Source of the DNA: Flavobacteriaceae bacterium | GTDB taxonomy: Bacteria > Bacteroidota > Bacteroidia > Flavobacteriales > Flavobacteriaceae | NCBI GenBank assembly: GCA_019090365.1 | Contig: JAHRWC010000314.1 | Coordinates: 1-6,746, forward strand | Direction of reading: 5' to 3' | Length of the DNA stretch: 6,746 nt | Notes under the pieces: generated by a model | Told to the model about the DNA's origin: nothing | Databases searched by the model: none | Seen by the model: the letters and a program-made list of their open reading frames with translations, nothing else | Shown: positions 1-5,664 of the stretch, in pieces | How the letters are laid out: the number at the start of each line of letters is the position of its first letter | Numbering within the stretch: position 1 is the stretch's first letter | Translations under genes and position numbers: made by a program

Positions 1-35
1 ACAATTAAAGAACAGCAAAATATATAAGTAATCGT

Positions 36-43
36 TATTTTTG
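36..43 (+). promoter_or_regulatory. Candidate flavobacterial -7 promoter box for the phospho-sugar mutase
   Basis: The bases TATTTTTG match the Bacteroidota -7 consensus TAnnTTTG at every defined position and lie 17 bp before the ATG at 61. Transcription would start about 5-7 bases downstream, giving a very short leader, which is common in this group. No TTG -33 element is visible at the expected 17-23 bp upstream, so the call rests on the -7 box and its position alone. The box would serve both the mutase and the ABC exporter behind it. Confidence 0.5.
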
Positions 44-60
44 CAAACTAATATTTCAGA

Positions 61-1782
61 ATGATTTACGTAGATCCTAAAATTTTAGAGCGATTAAATA
101 AATGGCTCACTCCTTTTTTCGACGAAAATACCCAACAAAAGATCAATGAGCTTATCGCTTATGAACCTAAGGTATTAGAAGATAGCTTTTATAAAAGTTT
201 AGAGTTTGGAACTGGTGGTATGAGAGGAATCATGGGCGTTGGTGACAACCGAATCAATAAATATACCCTGGGTAAAAACACACAAGGTCTTTCAAATTAT
301 TTAAAAAGACAATTCCCAAATCAAAAAATTAAAGTTGCTATTGCTTATGATTGTCGTCATAACAGTAAAGAATTAGCAAAATTAGTAGCAGATGTATTTT
401 CTGGAAATGGAATCCATGTTTATTTATTTTCAGATTTAAGGCCTACACCAGAGCTTTCATTTGCAGTAAAACATTTAGATTGTCAATGTGGAATTGTATT
501 AACAGCTTCTCATAATCCTCCTGAATATAACGGTTACAAAGTATATTGGGAAGATGGAGGGCAATTAGTACCACCACAAGACGGTGAAATTATTACTGAA
601 ATAAACAGCTTAGAATATACTGAAGTTGTTTTTGATGCTGATGAATCACTTATTACTTATATTGATGCTGAAGTTGATGATGCATTTGAAAAAGCTTCAA
701 TCGAAAACGGAACTTTTGAAACTTCACAAGAATCAAAAGATCAACTAAAAATAGTGTTCACATCGCTTCATGGAACTTCAATTACCATGATTCCAAGAAC
801 TTTAGAAAAAGCTGGTTATACTAATGTAAGTATTGTAGAAGAACAAGCAGTACCTAATGGTGACTTCCCAACAGTAGTTTCACCAAACCCAGAAGAACCT
901 GAAGCATTAAAAATGGCGATTGAATTAGCTAAAAAAGAAAATGCTGATATTGTTATAGGAACAGATCCAGATTGTGATCGATTAGGAATTGCTGTTAAAA
1001 ATAAAGAGGGTGAGTTTACTATAGTAAATGGTAATCAAGCTATGGTAATTAAAACTTATTTCTTATTAGAACAATGGAAGAAGCAAGGGAAATTAAATGG
1101 CAATCAATTTATTGCTTCAACGATTGTTTCAACTCCATTAATTAGAAAAATTGCCAAAGCATTTGAGGTTCATTATAAAGAAGGTCTTACCGGGTTTAAA
1201 TGGATTGCAAAAATGATAAAAGACTTCCCAGAACTTGAATTTATTGGTGGCGGTGAAGAAAGCTTTGGGTATTTAACAGGCGATTTTGTAAGAGATAAAG
1301 ATGCAGTAACTGCTACTCTACTTGCCTGTGAAATAGCAGCTCAAGAAAAAGCCAAAGGAAAAAATTTACTAGATTACTTAAATGACATCAGTAATGATTT
1401 AGGGTTTTATAAAGAGCATTTAATTTCTATTGTTAAAAAAGGAAAAGAAGGTGCTGAAGAGATTTCAAATATGATGAAAAACTTCAGAGAGAATCCATAT
1501 ACTGAAATTGCCGGAAGCAAAGTAATTCGTACAGAGGACTACTTAACAAGTATTTCTAAAAATAATCTTGACAATACTTCCGAAGAAATTTTGGTGCCTA
1601 AATCTAATGTATTGATCTACTTCACAGAAGATGGAAGTAAAATAGCGATGAGACCTAGTGGAACTGAACCCAAAATAAAGTTCTATATTAGTGTTAATTG
1701 TATAGCTGAAGACACAAACAATACTGAAGAATACCTTCAGAACAAAATTGACAAAATAATTGCTGTTTTAAATAATAGCTAA
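61..1782 (+). CDS. Phospho-sugar mutase (phosphoglucomutase/phosphomannomutase family)
   Basis: This cytoplasmic alpha-D-phosphohexomutase interconverts the 1- and 6-phosphates of a hexose (glucose and/or mannose), supplying precursors for polysaccharide, glycan and storage-sugar synthesis. All four family signatures are present in order: the N-terminal GTGGMRG (residues 50-56), the phosphoserine loop TASHNP with catalytic Ser150, the metal-binding loop DPDCDR (302-307), the sugar-recognition motif GEES (398-401), and the C-terminal phosphate-binding loop RPSGTEP (531-537). The 573-aa length fits the long bacterial/PGM2-like branch, to which Bacillus PgcA also belongs, so the gene appears intact. 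The ATG at 61 is the first start after a good promoter box. The stop lies 8 bp before the ABC exporter gene, so the two are probably co-transcribed. The family is certain; the preference for glucose or mannose cannot be read from the sequence. Confidence 0.96.
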   Translation: MIYVDPKILERLNKWLTPFFDENTQQKINELIAYEPKVLEDSFYKSLEFGTGGMRGIMGVGDNRINKYTLGKNTQGLSNYLKRQFPNQKIKVAIAYDCRHNSKELAKLVADVFSGNGIHVYLFSDLRPTPELSFAVKHLDCQCGIVLTASHNPPEYNGYKVYWEDGGQLVPPQDGEIITEINSLEYTEVVFDADESLITYIDAEVDDAFEKASIENGTFETSQESKDQLKIVFTSLHGTSITMIPRTLEKAGYTNVSIVEEQAVPNGDFPTVVSPNPEEPEALKMAIELAKKENADIVIGTDPDCDRLGIAVKNKEGEFTIVNGNQAMVIKTYFLLEQWKKQGKLNGNQFIASTIVSTPLIRKIAKAFEVHYKEGLTGFKWIAKMIKDFPELEFIGGGEESFGYLTGDFVRDKDAVTATLLACEIAAQEKAKGKNLLDYLNDISNDLGFYKEHLISIVKKGKEGAEEISNMMKNFRENPYTEIAGSKVIRTEDYLTSISKNNLDNTSEEILVPKSNVLIYFTEDGSKIAMRPSGTEPKIKFYISVNCIAEDTNNTEEYLQNKIDKIIAVLNNS

Positions 1783-1790
1783 CATTATAA

Positions 1791-3617
1791 ATGGAATACT
1801 TTAAACAAATATTACGCTTCGCAATACCTTATAAAGGATATGCATTTCTAAATATTATTGCTAATATATTCTATGCTTTATTTTCTGGTCTTTCATTTAT
1901 GGTTTTAATGCCTTTATTAAATGTTTTATTTGATAAAGAGACAGAGAAAGTACTTGTAGAACCTACGTATAATGGATTTACAGAAGCTGCAACTTATTTT
2001 AATGACTACTTAAATTATAATATAAGTCTGATGGCAGAAAATGATGCTTCTAAAGCATTAACCTTTGTTATCATATTAATTCTTGCCGTTTTCCTATTAA
2101 AAAATGTATTCAATTATATGGCAATGTATTTCATTACATTTCTTAGGAATGGAACTTTAAAAGACATTCGAAATGAATTATATGACAAAACAATAGAATT
2201 GCCGCTTTCCTATTTTTCAGAAAAAAGAAAAGGTGATATTATGGCTAGGTTAGGTACTGATGTTTTAGAAATTCAACATTCGTTCTTATCTATTTTAGAA
2301 TTACTATTTAGAGAACCTTTAACTATTATTTTCACGATAATATTTATGCTTACCATAAGTGTTAAGCTAACTATTTTTGTGTTTATATTCATTCCTATTT
2401 CAGGTGTAATTATATCTTTAATAGGTAAAAGTTTGAAAAGAAAATCTGATAAAGTTCAGAAAGAACAAGGTTATTTTTTATCCTTATTAGAAGAATCTCT
2501 TGGAGGATTGAAAGTGATTAAAGGATTTAATATGGAAGGAATCTTTAATGAAAAATTTCAAAATTCTACAAAACGTTTCTTTAATTACTCAAATTCACTT
2601 CTAAACAGAACAAACCTTGCAAAGCCAACTAGTGAGTTTTTAGGAATTGGTGTAATTGGTGTTTTGTTATGGTTTGGAGGACGAATGGTATTAGTTGATG
2701 GTACTCTTGGAGGCGAACAATTCTTAACATTTATGGGACTTGCATATAATATACTAACTCCGGCAAAAGCAATTAGTAAAGCAAGTTATAGTCTTAAAAA
2801 AGGAAATGCCGCTGCGGAACGTGTATTAGAAATATTGAATACAGAATCACCTCTAAAAGATAGACCGGATGCTGTTTCTAAAGATACATTTGAGTCTTCA
2901 TTAAATTTAAAAAATGTCTCTTTTAAATATGAAGATAGTTTAGTATTAAAGAATTTCTCAATTAACGTTGAAAAAGGTAAAACCATAGCTCTTGTTGGAC
3001 AATCTGGGAGCGGGAAAAGTACCATTGCAAATTTAGTAACACGTTTTTATGATGTTAATGAAGGACAAATCACTATTGATGGACAAGACCTTAGAGAGTT
3101 AAAAAAACATTCCCTTAGAAACTTAATGGGATTAGTAACTCAAGATTCAATTTTATTTAATGATTCTATTAAGAATAATATTTTAAATGGAAAGCCTGAC
3201 GCAAGTGATGAAGATGTTATTGAAGCACTAAAAATTGCCAATGCTTGGGAATTTGTAAAAGACCTTAAAGGTGATATAGAATTTAATATAGGTGATTCAG
3301 GTTCAAAATTATCTGGAGGACAAAAACAACGTTTGAGTATTGCAAGAGCAGTATTAAAAAATCCTCCTATTATGATACTTGATGAAGCAACTTCTGCTTT
3401 AGATACAGAAAGTGAACAATTGGTTCAGGTGGCTTTAGAAAACATGATGAAAAATAGAACCTCTATTGTTATTGCACATAGATTATCTACAATTCAGAAC
3501 GCAGATAATATTGTAGTTTTATCAAAAGGTGAAATAGTTGAACAAGGTAAGCATCATGAATTATTAGAGCTTAAAGGTGTTTATTTCAATTTAGTGAAGA
3601 TGCAATCTTTAGCTTAA
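1791..3617 (+). CDS. ABC exporter, fused permease and ATPase (MsbA-like)
   Basis: This is a half-transporter that would work as a homodimer in the inner membrane and use ATP to export a hydrophobic substrate. The N-terminal part (about residues 12-330) is a type I exporter membrane domain, with hydrophobic segments near 15-45, 90-118, 170-212 (two close together) and 283-320. The nucleotide-binding domain (about 372-600) is complete: Walker A GQSGSGKST (403-411), Q-loop Gln451, signature LSGGQ (507-511), Walker B IMILDE (527-532), D-loop SALD (535-538) and H-loop His563. The 608-aa length is normal for MsbA/ABCB-type exporters. A loop of roughly 40 residues between the first two membrane segments (about 46-88) is somewhat long and polar. 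Lipid A or a lipid-linked glycan is a plausible substrate by family resemblance, but the sequence does not prove it. The gene follows the mutase by 8 bp, and a hairpin terminator sits 43 bp after its stop. Confidence 0.95.
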   Translation: MEYFKQILRFAIPYKGYAFLNIIANIFYALFSGLSFMVLMPLLNVLFDKETEKVLVEPTYNGFTEAATYFNDYLNYNISLMAENDASKALTFVIILILAVFLLKNVFNYMAMYFITFLRNGTLKDIRNELYDKTIELPLSYFSEKRKGDIMARLGTDVLEIQHSFLSILELLFREPLTIIFTIIFMLTISVKLTIFVFIFIPISGVIISLIGKSLKRKSDKVQKEQGYFLSLLEESLGGLKVIKGFNMEGIFNEKFQNSTKRFFNYSNSLLNRTNLAKPTSEFLGIGVIGVLLWFGGRMVLVDGTLGGEQFLTFMGLAYNILTPAKAISKASYSLKKGNAAAERVLEILNTESPLKDRPDAVSKDTFESSLNLKNVSFKYEDSLVLKNFSINVEKGKTIALVGQSGSGKSTIANLVTRFYDVNEGQITIDGQDLRELKKHSLRNLMGLVTQDSILFNDSIKNNILNGKPDASDEDVIEALKIANAWEFVKDLKGDIEFNIGDSGSKLSGGQKQRLSIARAVLKNPPIMILDEATSALDTESEQLVQVALENMMKNRTSIVIAHRLSTIQNADNIVVLSKGEIVEQGKHHELLELKGVYFNLVKMQSLA

Positions 3618-3652
3618 CCTTAGTAAGTAAAAATCATTTCAATTTAGCGTAT

Positions 3653-3692
3653 AAAAAAAGAGCGGTTGGGGCTCCGCTCCTTTAATATTTTT
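3653..3692 (+). terminator. Hairpin terminator after the ABC exporter, probably bidirectional
   Basis: A perfect 6-bp stem GAGCGG (3660-3665) / CCGCTC (3674-3679) closes on the 8-base loop TTGGGGCT. Seven A residues precede it (3653-3659) and the T-rich tail CTTTAATATTTTT follows, so A/T pairing can lengthen the stem past one unpaired C. It sits 43 bp after the ABC stop and is the natural end of that transcript. Read on the minus strand, the same hairpin is followed by seven T residues and would be the stronger terminator there. The loop sequence recurs in two further hairpins downstream. Confidence 0.75.
3666..3673 (+). repeat. TTGGGGCT loop motif, copy 1
   Basis: This is the first of three exact copies of TTGGGGCT within 282 bp, and it forms the whole loop of the 3660-3679 hairpin. 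GGGG runs are rare in this AT-rich window, and I see no other copy of this octamer outside the gene-free stretch. Confidence 0.8.
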
Positions 3693-3724
3693 CAATCATT
3701 ATATTTGGGGCTCATAATGATTGA
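3692..3724 (+). other. Second hairpin of the cluster, with TTGGGGCT in its loop
   Basis: An 11-bp perfect stem pairs TCAATCATTAT (3692-3702) with ATAATGATTGA (3714-3724) around an 11-base loop (3703-3713) that contains TTGGGGCT at 3705-3712. The stem sequence is unrelated to that of the first hairpin, yet the loop is identical, so the loop looks like the conserved functional part. A T5 run follows at 3732-3736, some distance from the stem, making this a weak terminator at best. The stem starts on the last T of the preceding terminator tail. Confidence 0.75.
3705..3712 (+). repeat. TTGGGGCT loop motif, copy 2
   Basis: This is the second exact copy, lying in the loop of the 3692-3724 hairpin and starting 39 bp after copy 1. 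Confidence 0.8.
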
Positions 3725-3785
3725 TACATAATTTTTAACAACAGTTCAAATATATGTTGTTTTATGCTTACCACCAAACAAAAAA

Positions 3786-3824
3786 TGCTTTTTATCTATT
3801 TTATTTGCTTTTAATCGATAATAT
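3786..3824 (+). repeat. Tandem pair of imperfect 19-bp AT-rich repeats
   Basis: TGCTTTTTATCTATTTTAT (3786-3804) and TGCTTTTAATCGATAATAT (3806-3824) agree at 15 of 19 positions and start 20 bp apart, close to two helical turns. A related sequence, TGCACTTTATCGATAAATAT, is at 4038-4057 nearer the sigma gene. The arrangement could be a regulator binding site, but AT-rich DNA gives such similarities easily, so this is a tentative call. Confidence 0.35.
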
Positions 3825-3886
3825 CGATGTTAAATGTGTAGAAATCAATTAGGTTCAATCAAAAATTAATTTTTAGATGAAACCAT

Positions 3887-3920
3887 AAAAAAACGGGCTA
3901 GTCCCCGCGACTGCCCGTTT
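3887..3920 (-). terminator. GC-rich hairpin with a T7 run on the minus strand
   Basis: The stem AAACGGGC (3891-3898) / GCCCGTTT (3913-3920) is perfect over 8 bp, with an upper stem AGTC (3900-3903) / GACT (3909-3912) above one unpaired T and a five-base loop. On the minus strand it runs straight into seven T residues (complement of 3887-3893), the classical intrinsic terminator layout. On the plus strand only GTTTG follows, so it would not terminate well there. It is either a terminator for a minus-strand transcript with no visible gene, or the structural core of the plus-strand RNA candidate at 3884-3980. Confidence 0.6.
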
Positions 3921-3980
3921 GATAAGACTTCAAATGCAGTTGGGGCTGAAATGAAGAGCTTAATCCTTAATATTTTTTTT
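3921..3980 (+). terminator. Third TTGGGGCT hairpin followed by a T8 run
   Basis: Nested arms TAAG (3923-3926) / CTTA (3959-3962) and CTTCA (3928-3932) / TGAAG (3952-3956) enclose a small CAG (3937-3939) / CTG (3946-3948) stem around TTGGGG. The downstream TCCTTAATATTTTTTTT gives a U-rich tail, although 8-10 bases separate it from the stem. It shares both its loop octamer and its tail with the terminator at 3653-3692, so the two appear to be versions of one module. Confidence 0.5.
3940..3947 (+). repeat. TTGGGGCT loop motif, copy 3
   Basis: This is the third exact copy, in the hairpin at 3921-3965 and 36 bp downstream of the CCCC apex (3903-3906) to which its GGGG is complementary. Confidence 0.8.
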
Positions 3981-4033
3981 AAATATAGTAATATTTTTCC
4001 TACAATCAATAAAATTTCGTCTTTTATCCAATA

Positions 4034-4070
4034 TTAATGCACTTTATCGATAAATATTGATGTGCATTAA
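4034..4070. promoter_or_regulatory. Perfect 9-bp inverted repeat upstream of the sigma factor gene
   Basis: TTAATGCAC (4034-4042) and GTGCATTAA (4062-4070) are exact inverted copies separated by 19 bp. Inside them lies the perfect 12-bp palindrome TTTATCGATAAA (4043-4054). The site ends 67 bp before the GTG start, where an operator or a leader hairpin would be expected. In RNA it could form a stem with a nested inner hairpin, but the T tract after it (AAATATTTTA) is too weak for a confident terminator. Which protein, if any, binds here is unknown. Confidence 0.5.
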
Positions 4071-4137
4071 AAATATTTTATACGTTAATTAAACCTTCTA
4101 AATAGATATTAGTCATATATTTAAACAAATCAATTAC

Positions 4138-4689
4138 GTGATTGAAGAAAAGTTATTAGTATCTAATTTACAATCGAATAAGGACAAAGAAAATGCCTTT
4201 AGAATTCTTGTAAAAGAATATAAAGAAAGATTGTATTGGCATATCCGAAAGATTGTGTTAAATCATGACGATACTGATGATGTTTTACAAAATACGTTTA
4301 TTAAGATTTTCAGAAATATTGATAAATTTAAAGGAGATAGTAAACTATACACGTGGATGTACAGAATTGCGACCAATGAATCAATTACATTTTTAAATAA
4401 AAAAGCAAAGATTAATAATGTAACTATTGAAGAAGTACAAGAAAATGCAATTAATAGTTTAGAAAGCGATGTTTATTTTGAAGGTGATAAAATTCAAATA
4501 CAATTACAAAAAGCAATAGCTACACTTCCTCAAAAGCAACAATTAATTTTTAATATGAAATATTTTGAAAATCATACCTACGAACAATTATCAGAAATTT
4601 TAGAAACTTCTGTTGGTGGATTAAAAAGTAGCTATCATATAGCAGTAAAAAAAATTACAACGTATTTAAAATCTAATGAAGATTTATAA
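4138..4689 (+). CDS. ECF-type RNA polymerase sigma factor (sigma-70 family, group 4)
   Basis: This sigma factor directs RNA polymerase to a dedicated set of promoters, probably in response to an envelope signal. Region 2 spans about residues 20-90, with the acidic core-binding helix DDTDDVLQNTFIKIF (44-58) and the -10-reading stretch LYTWMYRIATNESI (70-83). Region 4 spans about 122-176, with the helix-turn-helix at 148-173 (YEQLSEILE through SSYHIAVKKI). Regions 1 and 3 are absent and the length is 183 aa, as expected for ECF factors. The start is GTG: an in-frame TAA lies at 4099-4101, no ATG lies between, and the next plausible start would cut into the N-terminal helix. The stop TAA overlaps the ATG of the next gene by one base, implying translational coupling with the putative anti-sigma. 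No clear TAnnTTTG promoter is visible upstream, so an ECF-type or autoregulated promoter is possible. Confidence 0.94.
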   Translation: MIEEKLLVSNLQSNKDKENAFRILVKEYKERLYWHIRKIVLNHDDTDDVLQNTFIKIFRNIDKFKGDSKLYTWMYRIATNESITFLNKKAKINNVTIEEVQENAINSLESDVYFEGDKIQIQLQKAIATLPQKQQLIFNMKYFENHTYEQLSEILETSVGGLKSSYHIAVKKITTYLKSNEDL

Positions 4690-5186
4690 TGAAAGAAGAT
4701 AAAAACACAGAAGGCTTTAATACTCCACAAAATTATTTTGATGATTTTGAGGAACGCCTTTTTTTAAAAATAAGTGAAGATAAATTACCAAAGAATAATG
4801 GTTTTAAGATCCCTGACAATTATTTTAATGAAGTTGAAGATAAAATATTCAGTGAATTAAATCAGACCGAAACCAATAATGGGAATAAGATAATCTCTTT
4901 ATTCAGTAAAAAGACAATTTATTATGCCGCGTCAATTGCCGCTTGTGCTATTATAGTATTTTCATTATTTAATTCTGATAAAAGTATTGACGATATAGAT
5001 GAAATCCTTGTTGCTGAAATTGAACAATTTATTGAAGATGAAAATATTTCATTTGACACTTATGAAATAACTTCTATGTTAATAGAAGATGAAGAATTAA
5101 ATTTAGAAAATGATTTGTTTTCTGAAGAACTTTTAGAAGAATACTTATTAGAAACAATTAATGATACAAGCTTGTTTTTAGAATAA
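4689..5186 (+). CDS. Single-pass membrane protein, putative anti-sigma factor with acidic extracytoplasmic tail
   Basis: I recognise no catalytic domain. The 165-aa protein has three parts. The N-terminal part (1-72), probably cytoplasmic, holds a duplicated 20-residue unit at 9-28 and 38-57, both with the pattern GF-x-x-P-x-NYF followed by an acidic/hydrophobic helix. One membrane segment lies at about 77-94. The C-terminal part (99-165) contains 24 Asp/Glu and no Lys or Arg. The start overlaps the sigma stop codon, the typical position of an anti-sigma gene, and the topology (inside N-terminus, one helix, outside tail) fits that role. It has no zinc-binding HxxxCxxC anti-sigma motif, so if it binds the sigma it must do so differently, perhaps through the NYF repeats. 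The anti-sigma role is inferred from position and topology only. Confidence 0.75.
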   Translation: MKEDKNTEGFNTPQNYFDDFEERLFLKISEDKLPKNNGFKIPDNYFNEVEDKIFSELNQTETNNGNKIISLFSKKTIYYAASIAACAIIVFSLFNSDKSIDDIDEILVAEIEQFIEDENISFDTYEITSMLIEDEELNLENDLFSEELLEEYLLETINDTSLFLE

Positions 5187-5203
5187 ACAAAACTGTATTT
5201 ATG
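5172..5203 (+). promoter_or_regulatory. Possible internal promoter for the Spy-like gene
   Basis: TTG (5172-5174) followed after 21 bp by TATTTATG (5196-5203) fits the flavobacterial TTG-N17-23-TAnnTTTG arrangement with one mismatch in the -7 box. It begins inside the end of the preceding gene and lies 14 bp before the ATG at 5218. It could give extra expression of the secreted protein relative to the sigma and its partner. AT-rich DNA produces such matches by chance, so confidence is low. Confidence 0.3.
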
Positions 5204-5217
5204 AAAAATATATAACA

Positions 5218-5661
5218 ATGAAAAAATTAATTTTGATAGTAGTTTTATTGATATCCACTAGTGTATTATCACAAAGGTTTAATCATGAAAAAATGAAGGC
5301 TTATAAAACTGCTTATATTACTGAACAATTAGAATTGACATCCTCCGAAGCAGAGAAATTTTGGCCTATTTATAATACTTATTACGATAAAACAAAAGCG
5401 CTTAGAAAAGAAAGTCGTTCAAAAATAAAAGGTAGAACTAAGGAAAATCAAATTAATAATTTAAGTGATTCAGAAGCAAATAAAATAATAGAGAATATAT
5501 TAGCAATAAAAACAAAAGAACTTCAATATCACACTGAATTAATCAATAACTTGAAAGGTGTTTTATCTCCAATTAAAATTTTAAAGCTTGAAATAGCAGA
5601 AGAAGAATTTAAAAGAAAGTTATTAGACCGTCTTAAAAAGCATAGAAATAAAAAGAATTAA
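5218..5661 (+). CDS. Secreted basic Spy/CpxP-like protein, third gene of the sigma operon
   Basis: This 147-aa exported protein is mostly helical. A signal peptide (1-18, MKK then a hydrophobic core ending in VLS-Q) sends it to the periplasm, and there is no lipobox cysteine. The mature part carries the motif LELTSSEAEKFWPIY near 38-52, which resembles the LTxxQ/LTxxEA repeats of Spy and CpxP, and a second related stretch LSPIKILKLEIAEEEF near 114-129. The tail is very basic. In all, the mature protein has 29 Lys/Arg and 18 Asp/Glu. Similar proteins behind Bacteroidota ECF operons are often labelled as sensors of ECF sigma factors. It starts 31 bp after the putative anti-sigma. A role as periplasmic chaperone or ligand sensor is inferred; the charge contrast with the acidic tail of its neighbour supports direct contact. 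Confidence 0.8.
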   Translation: MKKLILIVVLLISTSVLSQRFNHEKMKAYKTAYITEQLELTSSEAEKFWPIYNTYYDKTKALRKESRSKIKGRTKENQINNLSDSEANKIIENILAIKTKELQYHTELINNLKGVLSPIKILKLEIAEEEFKRKLLDRLKKHRNKKN

Positions 5662-5664
5662 ATT

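Larger units (their letters stand above)
3884..3980 (+). ncRNA. Candidate structured RNA: two hairpins with complementary loops and a T8 tail
   Basis: This block combines a GC-rich hairpin (3891-3920), a second hairpin carrying TTGGGGCT (3921-3965) and a run of eight T residues (3973-3980). The first hairpin's apex has CCCC at 3903-3906 and the second has GGGG at 3942-3945, so a kissing loop or pseudoknot between them is possible. The tail TCCTTAATATTTTT (3964-3977) nearly repeats the tail of the terminator at 3678-3692. I found no open frame here. A near-match to the -7 box, TAATTTTT at 3867-3874, lies just upstream, without a -33 TTG. It could be a small RNA or a leader element. The flavo-1 RNA family of Flavobacteria is one named candidate to compare, but I cannot confirm a match from memory. 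Confidence 0.45.

Noticed and set aside
2786..3025. A 79-codon open frame on the minus strand
   Set aside because: It lies wholly inside the ABC exporter gene, opposite the well-conserved Walker A region, has no recognisable domain and is best explained as a shadow of that gene.
3700..3707. TATATTTG, a full match to the -7 box TAnnTTTG
   Set aside because: It overlaps the stem and loop of the second hairpin, has no TTG at the -33 distance, and no gene starts within several hundred bases. It is probably a chance result of the conserved TTGGGG loop preceded by AT-rich stem.
3653..3980. CRISPR array or mobile-element ends suggested by repeated short motifs
   Set aside because: Only 8 bases are exactly repeated, the spacing is uneven (39 and 235 bp between starts), and there are no terminal inverted repeats, transposase or cas genes.
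5201..5215. A four-codon mini-ORF (ATG AAA AAT ATA TAA) just before the Spy-like gene
   Set aside because: It is too short to support; it looks like a chance ATG in an AT-rich spacer and overlaps the possible internal promoter box.
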